NCBI RefSeq assembly: GCF_022814865.1
Contig: NZ_JAKVRD010000001.1
Coordinates: 62,001 to 126,000 of the forward strand
Source of the DNA: Shimia aestuarii
GTDB taxonomy: Bacteria; Pseudomonadota; Alphaproteobacteria; Rhodobacterales; Rhodobacteraceae
Direction: 5' to 3'
Length of the DNA: 64,000 nt
Part shown: one piece after another, positions 16,951 to 25,791 of the stretch
Layout of the letters: every line of letters starts with the position of its first letter
Numbering within the stretch: the first letter of the stretch is position 1
Notes under the pieces: model-generated
Told to the model about the DNA's origin: nothing
The model's database searches: none
Seen by the model: only the letters and a program-made list of their open reading frames with translations
Program-made: the position numbers and the translations under genes

Positions 16951-18254
16951 TCGCTCCCGGCGATCAGGCGACGGCGGAGCCAGCCCGAGAACCAATCCAT
17001 CGCCATGACCATGAGGATCACCAGAACGATGTAATAGCTGACCTCTTCCCAATCCTTCTGCGTAATCATCGCCTGCGTCAGCAACAGACCGATGCCGCCC
17101 CCGGTGATCGCGCCGATGATCGTCGCGCTGCGGGTGTTGGATTCAAGGTAATAGAGGATCTGGCTGAGAAGCACCGGCGTCACCTGCGGGATCACACCAA
17201 AGCGATAGCGCTGCACCGGCTTCGCCCCGGTCGATTGCACCCCTTCGATCTGTTTCTCATCCACGTTCTCAAGCGCCTCCGAGAACATCTTGCCGAAACT
17301 GCCCGTATCCGTGATGAGGATCGCGAGCGCCCCGGTAAGCGGCCCCGGCCCAAAGGCGCGGGCAAGAACGATGGTCCAGATGAGCGCATCCACACCGCGG
17401 AAAAAGTCAAAGAACCGCCGCATGACCTGCCGCACAGCCATCAGCGGCGAGAAGTTCTTCGCCGCAAGGAACGCCAGCGGAAGCGCCACAATCGCCGCGC
17501 CCATCGTGCCAAGGAAGGCCATCAGGATGGTCTCGAACAAGGCCCAGACAACTTCGCTATGGCGCCACATCTTGTTGTTCCAGAAATCATTCCAGATCGC
17601 CCCGGCCTCGCCATCAAAGGCACGCCCGACAAGATTGCCAAAGCTCATCCCGTGATAGGGGCTATCGAGGGTGAAAAAGAACAATTCCCAGCCGGTGAAA
17701 TAGCGGAAAACCTCGGTCCGGTTGCGCGTCACCGTAAGACGCCCGGCCTCCGTGGTGATCGTAAGGCGGTTCTTGGATTTGTTGATCCACTCCGGCAGAT
17801 CGCCCTCCGGCAGGGTCGTCACGACGCCCTTGCTACGCGAGGTTTGGGCATGGATCGTGCCATAGCCCGGAATATCATAGGTCACGACCTGCTCGGGCAG
17901 GAATGTCACGACATGCCCATCCTCAAGGTCGATCCGTGTCGTCTCGCCAAGGCTGACCCAATCGGGCGCTTCGCCTTCCGGGTAGGTGCCCTTGCGCTCG
18001 CCCTCAATCGCGACCTCGACACCGCCAGTGCGGTTGTCGCGCGCCACATGGGTCTTGTAGCTATAACTATCCGCGACAAGCGCGCGGGCATTGTCGATCT
18101 CAAACCGCTTGATGAGGCCCGGCACGTCGAAGGAAAAGAACGTGTAGGTGAGGTAAAGCAGGATCAACAGCGGCAGACCAAAGGCCAACAGGCGCTTGCG
18201 CCGGAAAATCCCGTCCGCTTCAAGTTTGAGCGTATCCGTCGCCGTCATGGTCAT
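16938..18254 (-). CDS. phnE: Phosphonate ABC transporter permease PhnE (large form)
   Basis: A 438-residue inner-membrane permease. One N-terminal transmembrane helix (LLAFGLPLLILLYLTYTFFS) is followed by about 170 soluble residues, probably periplasmic. A five-to-six helix permease core from about residue 245 follows, with the coupling segment FSEALENVDEKQIEGVQSTG. The long insertion marks the larger of the two PhnE proteins common in alphaproteobacteria. Its start overlaps the end of the upstream phnE by 4 bp, and the two likely form a heterodimer with PhnC. Confidence 0.92.
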   Translation of the reverse strand: MTMTATDTLKLEADGIFRRKRLLAFGLPLLILLYLTYTFFSFDVPGLIKRFEIDNARALVADSYSYKTHVARDNRTGGVEVAIEGERKGTYPEGEAPDWVSLGETTRIDLEDGHVVTFLPEQVVTYDIPGYGTIHAQTSRSKGVVTTLPEGDLPEWINKSKNRLTITTEAGRLTVTRNRTEVFRYFTGWELFFFTLDSPYHGMSFGNLVGRAFDGEAGAIWNDFWNNKMWRHSEVVWALFETILMAFLGTMGAAIVALPLAFLAAKNFSPLMAVRQVMRRFFDFFRGVDALIWTIVLARAFGPGPLTGALAILITDTGSFGKMFSEALENVDEKQIEGVQSTGAKPVQRYRFGVIPQVTPVLLSQILYYLESNTRSATIIGAITGGGIGLLLTQAMITQKDWEEVSYYIVLVILMVMAMDWFSGWLRRRLIAGSESGH

Positions 18255-19129
18255 GCCGTCACCTTGCGTTTGTCTTTGCGCCCATGGGTAAGCTGTTCGC
18301 GGAAATGGCTCGAAATCTGGTCCACCACGACGATCGAGAAGAACAGCAAGAGGAAGATCGCCGCCGCCTCGTCATACTGCCCCTTGCCCCAGCTCATGGC
18401 GTTCTTAAGCTCATAGCCGATGCCGCCCGCACCAACGAAGCCAAGGATCGCCGAGGCGCGAATATTGATTTCAAAGCGCAGGAGCGCATAGCTGAGATAG
18501 TTCGGGCTCACCTGCGGAATGACGCCAAGCCACATCCGCTGGGCCCAGTTCGCCCCAACCGAGGAAAGCCCCTCAACCGGCTTGAGCGACACGTTCTCGT
18601 TCACCTCGGAGAACAGCTTGCCAAGCGCACCCGCCGTGTGAAACGCGATGGCGATCATCGCCGGCACCGGCCCACCACCCATCACAAAGATCAGGACAAG
18701 CGCGATCACGATCTCGGGGATCGCGCGCATGATGTCCATCAGGCGCCGGAACACCGGGATCAGGCGTGGCCACCGGGCAAGACCCCGCGTCGCCAGAAGC
18801 GACAGGATCATCGCCCCCATCGCCCCAATGAGCGTCGCGGCCCCCGCGATATTGATGGTCTCGATAAGAGAGGGGAAAAACTTGACGAAATGCGCCGGAA
18901 GCTCGGTGACTTTCTCACCCGCCTCGCTGAGCACTTCCTTGGGGAAATCAAAGAACCGGTGAATCCCGTCCCAAAAGCCGCCGGCATTGCGGTCATCCGC
19001 AATCATGAACCCCGACACCATGAGCGCGATGAACACGATCAGGAGAATCCCGTCCATAAGCCGCTTGCGCCGGACGAGCGCGAGGTAATCCGCGCGCATT
19101 TCCTCGATATTGCCGTGTATTTCCGTCAT
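18251..19129 (-). CDS. phnE: Phosphonate ABC transporter permease PhnE (short form)
   Basis: A 292-residue permease with an N-terminal helix (LMDGILLIVFIALMVSGFMI) and a core of membrane helices. The coupling motif FSEVNENVSLKPVEGLSSVG contacts the ATPase PhnC. It is the first permease after phnD, separated from it by a strong hairpin (19150-19177), and overlaps the next phnE by 4 bp. Confidence 0.92.
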   Translation of the reverse strand: MTEIHGNIEEMRADYLALVRRKRLMDGILLIVFIALMVSGFMIADDRNAGGFWDGIHRFFDFPKEVLSEAGEKVTELPAHFVKFFPSLIETINIAGAATLIGAMGAMILSLLATRGLARWPRLIPVFRRLMDIMRAIPEIVIALVLIFVMGGGPVPAMIAIAFHTAGALGKLFSEVNENVSLKPVEGLSSVGANWAQRMWLGVIPQVSPNYLSYALLRFEINIRASAILGFVGAGGIGYELKNAMSWGKGQYDEAAAIFLLLFFSIVVVDQISSHFREQLTHGRKDKRKVTA

Positions 19130-19149
19130 GACTGCCCCTCGTCAGAAAA

Positions 19150-19177
19150 CAGGCCCCGCGCTGGATTGCGGGGCCTG
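19150..19177. terminator. Strong hairpin between phnD and phnE
   Basis: A 10-bp perfect stem CAGGCCCCGC / GCGGGGCCTG with an 8-nt loop, no T-tract, in the 68-bp gap. Such hairpins behind binding-protein genes commonly stabilise the upstream mRNA and reduce permease expression. Confidence 0.6.
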
Positions 19178-19197
19178 CCAATCGTGATCGAACCTGT

Positions 19198-20100
19198 TTA
19201 GTTCGACTTGAGTTTGCGTGCTTCGATGATGACTTCGTAAGCGTCGTGGGTGATCGGCATAAAGCCTTTCGCGTCACCCTGAAGAACGCCATAGGCGCAT
19301 TCTTCGTCCATCGACTTCAGCGATGCCATCAGGCCGGTCATCTTGAGCTTGACGTCTTCCGGAAGCGCCTTGCGCAGTACAACCGGGCCTTCCGGGATCG
19401 GCTTGGACTTCCAGATTTCGACGAGATCGTTCATGTCGACGAGACCCGCATCCACGGCCTTGCGAAGCGCGCCCGAGTTGTAGCCGTCTTCCCAGTTGCC
19501 AAGGCCATCGGCCCAGGTCACACCGGCGTCGATGTCGCCGTTGTTGACTGCAACGATGGTCTGCTCGTGGCCGCCGGTGAATTTCACTTCACCAAAGTAG
19601 TCGCCCGACGTCATGGTCGCGCCGGTCGCGGCCGGGATTTCGATCGACGGGATCAGGTAGCCCGAGGTCGAGTTCGGGTCGCCAAAGCCAAAGACCTTGC
19701 CCTTCATCGCTTCAAGGCTGTCGATGCCAGCGTCCTTGCGGGCAAACCCGATCGAGTAGTAGCCATAGCCGCCATCGGTGTTGACCTTGACGAGGATCGG
19801 CTCAACCGCTTCCGGGTCGCTCAGGAAGGTTTTCGCATAGCCCGATGCGCCGAGCCACGCCATGTCGATGGTGCCGCCAAGGAGGCCCTGAATGACGCCG
19901 TTATAGTCGGCCGGGGCAAAAAGCTTGGTTTCGACGCCGAGCAGTTCTTCGGTCTTCGCGCGCAGGCACTCGTTCGAGTTCATGCGGTCCTGGGCGTTCT
20001 CGCCGCCAAGAATGCCGATGCGGAATTCGTTGATGTCTTCGGCCAGAACCGGGGTGGTCAGGGCGGTGGTTGCCAGTGCGGCAGCGATCAGTCTTTTCAT
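19198..20100 (-). CDS. phnD: Phosphonate ABC transporter substrate-binding protein PhnD
   Basis: A 300-residue periplasmic binding protein. It has a cleavable signal peptide (MKRLIAAALATTALTTPVLA, cut before EDINEF) and the PhnD fold motifs IGILGGENAQDRM, LFAPADYNGVIQGLLGG and DMAWLGASGY near the N-terminal half. FGFGDPNSTSGYLIP follows. It captures phosphonates and hands them to the PhnE permeases. It follows phnC with a 56-bp gap. Confidence 0.94.
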   Translation of the reverse strand: MKRLIAAALATTALTTPVLAEDINEFRIGILGGENAQDRMNSNECLRAKTEELLGVETKLFAPADYNGVIQGLLGGTIDMAWLGASGYAKTFLSDPEAVEPILVKVNTDGGYGYYSIGFARKDAGIDSLEAMKGKVFGFGDPNSTSGYLIPSIEIPAATGATMTSGDYFGEVKFTGGHEQTIVAVNNGDIDAGVTWADGLGNWEDGYNSGALRKAVDAGLVDMNDLVEIWKSKPIPEGPVVLRKALPEDVKLKMTGLMASLKSMDEECAYGVLQGDAKGFMPITHDAYEVIIEARKLKSN

Positions 20101-20124
20101 CTTCTCTCTCTCCAGTTGGTAAAA

Positions 20125-20147
20125 GCCCCGCGTTCGCAGAACGGGGC
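20125..20147. terminator. Hairpin between phnC and phnD
   Basis: GCCCC...GGGGC with an inner GTTC-GCA-GAAC stem and a 2-nt bulge. It is intra-operonic and lacks a T-tract; an mRNA processing or attenuation role is possible. Confidence 0.4.
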
Positions 20148-20156
20148 AGATGAAAC

Positions 20157-20951
20157 TCAGGCAGGGACGCTGTTCAGCGTTTGAATTTCTGTCGATGTGT
20201 AGGCTTCGTTAAAGCTGTCATCGGCGCCATAGATGTCGCGTGCGACACCCGTCGTCAGTTGCTCGGGCGTGCCGTCAAAGACGATCCGCCCGTCGCGCAT
20301 CCCGATCACGCGGTCGCAATAGCGCCGCGCCGTATCAAGGGTGTGCAGGTTGGCAATCACCATGCGGCCATCCTCTTCGTGGATGGCGCGCAGGGATTGC
20401 ATAACGACCTGCGCGTTCATCGGGTCGAGCGAGGCAATCGGCTCGTCCGCAAGGATGATGCGCGGGTCTTGCATGAGGGCACGGGCAATTGCCACGCGCT
20501 GCTGTTGACCGCCCGAAAGCGCTTCGGCGCGCTTGGGGCCATGTTCGGCAATCCCGAGGCGGTCAAGAATATCAATCGCCCGGTGGATGTCTTCTCCCGG
20601 AAACAGGTTGAAGATCGTGGCCAGCGTCGAGCGACGGTTCAGCGTCCCGTGCAACACGTTCGACACCACATCCATCCGCGGCACGAGGTTGAACTGCTGA
20701 AAGATCATCGCGCATTCGGACTGCCAGCGGCGTTTGTCGGCCCCCTTGAGGCTGGTGATCTCGCGCCCGTCGAACACGATCCGGCCCGAGGTCGCATCGC
20801 TCAGACGATTGAGCATCCGAAGAAGCGTCGATTTGCCAGCGCCGGACCGGCCAATAATGCCAATCATCGCCGGTTCGCGGATTTCGATATTTGCCGAATC
20901 CACGGCGACATTCGGACCAAAGGACTTGGTCAGGTTCTCGATCGTTAGCAC
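20157..20951 (-). CDS. phnC: Phosphonate ABC transporter ATP-binding protein PhnC
   Basis: A 264-residue ATPase of the phosphonate importer. Walker A is GRSGAGKST, the signature is [15 protein letters not shown], Walker B is [13 protein letters not shown] and the H-loop segment is [12 protein letters not shown]. It is the first gene of phnC-phnD-phnE-phnE-transferase on the minus strand. A Pho-box-like sequence lies 55-82 bp upstream of the start, so phosphate starvation (PhoB) probably drives the operon. Confidence 0.95.
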   Translation of the reverse strand: MLTIENLTKSFGPNVAVDSANIEIREPAMIGIIGRSGAGKSTLLRMLNRLSDATSGRIVFDGREITSLKGADKRRWQSECAMIFQQFNLVPRMDVVSNVLHGTLNRRSTLATIFNLFPGEDIHRAIDILDRLGIAEHGPKRAEALSGGQQQRVAIARALMQDPRIILADEPIASLDPMNAQVVMQSLRAIHEEDGRMVIANLHTLDTARRYCDRVIGMRDGRIVFDGTPEQLTTGVARDIYGADDSFNEAYTSTEIQTLNSVPA

Positions 20952-21005
20952 AGCTTACCCCCAGCGTTCTTGAGCCGGGGGATAGGCCCGCCCGAAGAAG
21001 AAGAC

Positions 21006-21033
21006 TTGTCAGTTTGGTGAAAGTTTTGTGACG
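21006..21033 (-). promoter_or_regulatory. Candidate Pho box for the phnCDEE operon
   Basis: Read on the minus strand it shows 11-bp-spaced repeats CGTCACAAAACTTTCACCAA then ACTGACA, close to the PhoB pattern CTGTCAT-N4-CTGTCAT. It sits 55-82 bp before phnC. Confidence 0.6.
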
Positions 21034-21037
21034 CGGG

Positions 21038-21961
21038 TCACTTGATCCAGATCGGATTCGACCAGGCCCGCTTGCCTGCCGCATCAATGACCGAGATGCG
21101 CACCCAGTCACTATTGTAGAACCGCTGCAGCGGCACTTCCGTGCGCGTCATCGAATGACCATGCACTGCCGTTGCCGCCGTTCCGTTGCCCTGCGCGATC
21201 ACGCTCACCACCGAGGAACTCTCGACCGTGACCGATTTCTCGTTGGCCTCAACAAGATGCAATTCCGGCCCCTGGCTCGAATAATAGTCGCCCCGCTTGA
21301 GCGCCTCGAGCAGGAGGTCCGGCTCGTTCGCCTCGGCCTTGACCATGACCCAGCCGCCGAAATGGTCCGGCTCGGTGAAATGCGCGTCATCCGTCGCCAC
21401 GAGGTCAAGCTTGCGCCCCTCCGCCAGAAGAAGATCAAGCGTGTGGAACCCGTCCGGACGATCACAGCCCGTCGCACAGCCGTGGTTATAAACCTCGACC
21501 GCATGCGCCGCCTCAAGGCTGCGCGCATCCTCAAGCGTGAGGCCTGACCACTGCGGATGCGCCACGGCGACAAACGCCCCGGCGTCGCGGGCGCGCTTGG
21601 CAATCTCTGCGCCGCTTTCCTGCCCCTCGACCGGCAGGAAAGCCGGCGAATGGCTGGGTTCGAAATCGGCCGGAAGGCCAACCGCAAGGATATGCCACAA
21701 CTCGCCATTCGCCATCGCCCCGGAATGCAACTCCGCCCCGAGGATCGTGGTGAAATTCTCGTCGCGGAACGGCACCGTGTCTGCGATGGGATACTTATAG
21801 ATACCGATGAAATGATCCGTCAGGCTGATGAAATCATAGCCTTCCGCCTTGTAGCGCCGACAGACCTCCTCCGGCGTCAGGCACCCATCCGAAAGGTTTG
21901 AATGCGTGTGCAGGTTGCCGCGATAGAAACGGCCGGGGGCGGTAAAGGCGGAATGGATCAT
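21038..21961 (-). CDS. PHP-domain phosphoesterase in the phn locus
   Basis: A 307-residue protein of the polymerase-and-histidinol-phosphatase metal hydrolase family. Metal ligands appear in order: GNLHTHSNLSDG (HxH...D), FISLTDHF, AELHSG, VAHPQW, EVYNHG and VATDDAHF. Its C-terminal 75 residues look like a beta-domain. PHP enzymes can open and hydrolyse the ribose 1,2-cyclic phosphate 5-phosphate of the C-P lyase pathway (the PhnPP type). This gene has its own Pho-box-like site and adjoins phnC, so a PhnP-replacing role is plausible but unproven. Confidence 0.85.
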   Translation of the reverse strand: MIHSAFTAPGRFYRGNLHTHSNLSDGCLTPEEVCRRYKAEGYDFISLTDHFIGIYKYPIADTVPFRDENFTTILGAELHSGAMANGELWHILAVGLPADFEPSHSPAFLPVEGQESGAEIAKRARDAGAFVAVAHPQWSGLTLEDARSLEAAHAVEVYNHGCATGCDRPDGFHTLDLLLAEGRKLDLVATDDAHFTEPDHFGGWVMVKAEANEPDLLLEALKRGDYYSSQGPELHLVEANEKSVTVESSSVVSVIAQGNGTAATAVHGHSMTRTEVPLQRFYNSDWVRISVIDAAGKRAWSNPIWIK

Positions 21962-22015
21962 GACGGGCTCCGTTGGTGGTCTTGTGCACGGTTTTCCGCC
22001 GAGTATCGGCCCGTG

Positions 22016-22033
22016 ACGATAGTTTTGTGACGG
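22016..22033 (-). promoter_or_regulatory. Candidate Pho box for the PHP gene
   Basis: On the minus strand CCGTCACAAAACTATCGT matches the 18-bp PhoB pattern (CTGTCAT, AT-rich 4 bp, CTGTCAT) at 14 positions by my count. It is 55-72 bp before the PHP start codon. Confidence 0.55.
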
Positions 22034-22094
22034 TTATGGCATTGCACCGGGTCGCTGGGAAAGAAAATCGGGCCAACTGCCGGAAAATCGCGCG

Positions 22095-23171
22095 TCAGAC
22101 CGCCACCATATGATTGTCCCAGCGGATATCCTGCCGCCCTGTCTCTTCAAGGCGATCGCCCACATAGCGCGCCACCCGGCCATCGCCGGACGTGAGGACA
22201 AACCCCGCTGCGTTGGCGCCGATGCCGCAGACATCCGCCATCGCCACAGACCGCGCAACGCGCATGCCCTCAAGGTCGATCACCTGCACAACCCCGCCCC
22301 GCGGCGAGGAAATCGCAACCTCCCGCCCGTCCTGCGAAAAGGTCACGCTGCCCACATAGGCGTTGAGCGCCGCATGCTGTTCCGGCGTTGGTTGCAGCAA
22401 TCGCACCTCCTCGCCCAACCGATGCGCCCCGAACAGAACCGGCGCCTGCGCCCGGTCGCCCTGCCATTGCATCCCGAACGCAACCATCCCATCGTCGCGC
22501 ACCGCGATATGGCGGATCGAATTCATATGCATCTCGCGCGGCAATTCCATCACCTCGATCTCCGCACCCTCGGGCGAAAGATAAGCAAGGTTCGGCTCCA
22601 TCATCGGGATATTGAGCTTTGCCCGCCCCGCATCCGGATGCGTCTCAATCCCGCCATTGGCAACAACCAAGGTCTCGCGCCCCGGCAGCCGGCAAATCTG
22701 ATGCGGCCCGACCCCACCCGAAGCGAACTCTCCAATCCGACGATACCCCGCGCTCCGATCCCAAACGCCGATAACGCCCTGCCCAGCCTCGAAATCGTTC
22801 TCCGTGGTGAAAAGCGTATTTCCGTCCATCGAAAAGGCGCCATGGCCATAGAAATGCCGCCCCTCAGGCGCCTCCAAACGATGCAACACCGCCCCGCTGA
22901 GACAATCGACGACAAAGGCGAAATTGCCCGGCCTGCGCGCGAACCCGACGGCCTCTGCCGCGCTCGGATGCGCCGCCGCCGCATGGCCCCGCGCCGGAAG
23001 CGGCACCGAGAAAATCGCCGCGCCCGTCTCCGCCATCCCGATGAGGCGATAGGCCCCCTCCCGGTCCTGCGCCGCACTAAGGAAATGTACATCCCCAAGC
23101 CCGGCCCATGTCACCGTCGATACCGACCCCGCCGCCAATGCGCCCGCGATAAATCCCCGCCGTGTGACCAT
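22095..23171 (-). CDS. DUF1513 beta-propeller-like protein with Tat signal
   Basis: A 358-residue protein. The N-terminus MVTRRGFIAGALAAGSVST is a twin-arginine signal (TRRGF), so it is exported folded to the periplasm. The rest consists of repeated beta-strand blades (for example GHGAFSMDGNTLFTTENDFE and GGVGPHQICRLPGRETLVVA) typical of DUF1513, whose function is not established. It is the last gene of the imelysin/di-haem cluster (3 bp after the upstream imelysin gene), a placement seen in other iron-uptake clusters. Confidence 0.85.
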   Translation of the reverse strand: MVTRRGFIAGALAAGSVSTVTWAGLGDVHFLSAAQDREGAYRLIGMAETGAAIFSVPLPARGHAAAAHPSAAEAVGFARRPGNFAFVVDCLSGAVLHRLEAPEGRHFYGHGAFSMDGNTLFTTENDFEAGQGVIGVWDRSAGYRRIGEFASGGVGPHQICRLPGRETLVVANGGIETHPDAGRAKLNIPMMEPNLAYLSPEGAEIEVMELPREMHMNSIRHIAVRDDGMVAFGMQWQGDRAQAPVLFGAHRLGEEVRLLQPTPEQHAALNAYVGSVTFSQDGREVAISSPRGGVVQVIDLEGMRVARSVAMADVCGIGANAAGFVLTSGDGRVARYVGDRLEETGRQDIRWDNHMVAV

Positions 23172-23174
23172 GGC

Positions 23175-24203
23175 TCAGTCTCCGTCCAATGCGTTGAACC
23201 CGGCCACCACACCAAGGTGACTGCCAAGCTCCACCGCCGCGATCTCGCGCAGATCATCAAGCACCGCCTGGATCGTCTCGATATTAAGCCGCTTGGCCGG
23301 ATCACTCACCGTCGCCAGAACCGGATCGTCAAGCGCGACGCTCGCCGCGCGCACATAGTCGAACCCTTCGTGGAACTGTGCCGCAAGGCTCGGCGAGCCC
23401 GCCGAAAGCATCCCCGCCAGCTCGTCGAGTGCCTCCGCCGACAGGATCACATGCCGCACTGACCGCCCTGAAAGCCGCGCCTCTGCCCGGTTCGGACGCG
23501 GGCGTTCAAAACTGCCCAACGGCCGCTGGAGCCGCATATCCGCCGTCACCTGAAGCCCGGTGCCAAGCGCCTTGAAAAGCTCCTGCACCCCTTCTTCCTC
23601 TGTGCGATAAACGGCGTTGTCCTCGGCCCCCGCACGCCGCAGCGTCTCGGCATAAGAGGCGCGCCAATCGGCCTCAATCGCCCGCGTCACCGCCGCGATC
23701 TGCCCCGCCATCGCCCGCACAAGATCACAACGAAACGCCTCACTGCCAAGGGTCGCGATCTCCGGATCATAGAGAAGGTATTCCATCGCGTAGTAGCCCT
23801 GCACCGCGATGGACTGGATCGCGAACCCCTCGGGCGTAAGGACGCTCTCATCCCCCTTGAGGATCATCGCCCGTAGCGCCTTTGGCGTCTTTCCCCGGCT
23901 ATCAGGCCAAAAGGCGAGCGCGAAGGCGCGGTTGTCGGTCTCCGACGGGCCGAACCGCAAATGGCTGACCCCAATCCACGCATCAAACGCCAGCCCCCAC
24001 GCCGCGCGCAGCGCCGGATCATCCGCCCCGCAATGCGCCTCTGCCGTCTCGGCAAGCGCCGCGCCCGTCTCGGCAAGTGCCGCGTAGCGGGGCAGGATAT
24101 GCTGATCCGTAACCGACGCGATCAGCGCCCCCCGGTCCGAAACCTCCGCCCCTGCCCCGATAGGCAAAAGGCCAAGACACAAGACTGCCAAAAGACGTTT
24201 CAT
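23175..24203 (-). CDS. Imelysin-family periplasmic protein (second copy, variant motif)
   Basis: A 342-residue protein with signal peptide MKRLLAVLCLGLLPIGAGAE and an imelysin/M75 domain. The family motif GxHxxE reads G136-Y-Y138-A-M-E141 here, so the His is replaced by Tyr. The usual WxxxR-like helical regions remain (RAAWGLAFDAWIGVSHLRFG). It likely partners the di-haem oxidoreductase encoded 14 bp upstream in metal acquisition; direct metal binding through the classical motif is doubtful. Confidence 0.88.
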   Translation of the reverse strand: MKRLLAVLCLGLLPIGAGAEVSDRGALIASVTDQHILPRYAALAETGAALAETAEAHCGADDPALRAAWGLAFDAWIGVSHLRFGPSETDNRAFALAFWPDSRGKTPKALRAMILKGDESVLTPEGFAIQSIAVQGYYAMEYLLYDPEIATLGSEAFRCDLVRAMAGQIAAVTRAIEADWRASYAETLRRAGAEDNAVYRTEEEGVQELFKALGTGLQVTADMRLQRPLGSFERPRPNRAEARLSGRSVRHVILSAEALDELAGMLSAGSPSLAAQFHEGFDYVRAASVALDDPVLATVSDPAKRLNIETIQAVLDDLREIAAVELGSHLGVVAGFNALDGD

Positions 24204-24217
24204 CGCTATCGCCCTCC

Positions 24218-25684
24218 TTAAAGGCTCTTCAAGAACCGGATCAGCGCCGCGCGCTCTTCCGGTGGCAAGGACACGACCCGCTCCCGCGCCGCCTTGGCCT
24301 CCCCCCCGTGCCAGAGCACCGCCTCAAGAAGACTGCGCGCCCGGCCATCGTGCAAGTATCGCTCCTGCCCTGCAACCGCGCCCGTCTGGCCAAGCCCCCA
24401 GAGCGGCGGCGTTTTCCATTCCCGGCCCGTCGCCATGCCCTCGGGGCGGTGATCCGCAAGCCCCTCTCCCATATCGTGCAGGAGGAAATCCGAATAGGGC
24501 CAGATCAGTTGAAACGACCGCGACGGATCGTCCTTGAGGCGGTGGGTGACATAGGCGGGCTTGTGACACGCGGCACAGCCCAGCTCCTGAAACACCGCCT
24601 TGCCCCGCAAGACCTCGGGCGCATCCGCTTCTGTTCGCACCGGCACTGCAAGATGCGCGGTATAAAGCGTCAAAAGATCGAGCCCCTTGGCGTCGATCTC
24701 AAACACGCGCGCATCCTCATCCCCATGTGGGCGATCACGGCAATCGCCCTGCGCCGCGCTACAATCGCCCCATGGATCGGGATAAAGCGGGCTGGAAATG
24801 CCGATATCGTTCGAGAACGCATCCGCCGATTGCTCGCGCACCGTCGCCATCGCGCCCTTGCGTCCGAAGCGGCCAATCATCTCTGTGCCGTATTCGCGCG
24901 ACATCACCCGGCGCGCGCGCCCCGAAATCCCGTCGCCATCCGCATCCTCCGGGTCTTCGCCCGCAAGGATATCCTCGGCCCGGATCGCCTCGATGAGGCC
25001 AAGCCCCGGCAAGGGCGGCGCAAGCCGCGGGCTGGTCATCGCGCCCTCAGGCCACGACCCATAGCCCAGAGCGCTGACCGCATAGACCGGGTGATGCAGC
25101 GTTACCACCTCGCCGCCCGCAAGCGTCACATTCTCGGTTTCATACTGCACGTCGAGCCGCGCTTCCGCTGCGAGACCCGAAAGGGAATTGGTCTGAAGCT
25201 GGCCACCATAGCCCGGCACACCCGAAAGCTTGAGCATCAGCGCCGCACCGCGATGCCCGCCACCGATCTGCCCCGATTCCGGCACATGCCCGCGCCCGTT
25301 GCCCGGATGGCAGGCAAGGCACGAGCGCGCATTGTAAAGCGGCCCAAGCCCGTCCGACGCCTTGGTCGAGCTTGGCGCGCCAACCCATATTTTCTTGAAA
25401 AGCGCGCGCCCAGAAAGGAAGTCCAGCTCTTGGCGTGCTTCAAGCGTCGGCATGGCATGGCTAAAGGCTTTGTCGCCCGACGCCGCCACGCTCGCCGCCC
25501 CGGCAGAGAGATGTTCGAACCGATTGAGCGCCGCAGCACTCTCAATCGCCGCGGCGATCCGCGCCTCTTCCGCCGCACTGCGCGGCAAGGCGTCAAGATG
25601 CGGCTCGAGCGCCTCTGGCCCGGCGGCTCCGGCGCTGGCCCAACACAAGGCCCAAAGGCCCATCGCGATCGCAGCGCGTCTCAT
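24218..25684 (-). CDS. Di-haem oxidoreductase (DUF1111, thiol-oxidoreductase type)
   Basis: A 488-residue exported c-type cytochrome (signal MRRAAIAMGLWALCWASAGA). Two haem c sites: ARSCLACHPGNGRGH and LGCAACHKPAYVTH. The segment EDADGDGISGRARRV and the C-terminal LHDGRARSLLEAVLWHGGEA are features of the DUF1111 family, related to MauG/cytochrome c peroxidases. It occurs with imelysins in iron-regulated clusters and may reduce or oxidise the metal. The start at 25684 is preferred because the hydrophobic core then sits close to the N-terminus; 25708 is in frame. Confidence 0.88.
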   Translation of the reverse strand: MRRAAIAMGLWALCWASAGAAGPEALEPHLDALPRSAAEEARIAAAIESAAALNRFEHLSAGAASVAASGDKAFSHAMPTLEARQELDFLSGRALFKKIWVGAPSSTKASDGLGPLYNARSCLACHPGNGRGHVPESGQIGGGHRGAALMLKLSGVPGYGGQLQTNSLSGLAAEARLDVQYETENVTLAGGEVVTLHHPVYAVSALGYGSWPEGAMTSPRLAPPLPGLGLIEAIRAEDILAGEDPEDADGDGISGRARRVMSREYGTEMIGRFGRKGAMATVREQSADAFSNDIGISSPLYPDPWGDCSAAQGDCRDRPHGDEDARVFEIDAKGLDLLTLYTAHLAVPVRTEADAPEVLRGKAVFQELGCAACHKPAYVTHRLKDDPSRSFQLIWPYSDFLLHDMGEGLADHRPEGMATGREWKTPPLWGLGQTGAVAGQERYLHDGRARSLLEAVLWHGGEAKAARERVVSLPPEERAALIRFLKSL

Positions 25685-25746
25685 GCTTATTCGTGTCTCC
25701 CGGCCCATGTCATGCCCTATGGCTACCGCAGGGCCAGACGGAACAA

Positions 25747-25770
25747 CAGGGCGCGCAACCGCACGCCCTG
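25747..25770. terminator. Hairpin after the porin gene
   Basis: CAGGGCG / CGCCCTG, a 7-bp stem with a 10-nt loop, 22 bp after the porin stop (minus strand). There is no obvious T-tract. Confidence 0.35.
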
Positions 25771-25791
25771 CCGCATGTCATCAAATGGCGA

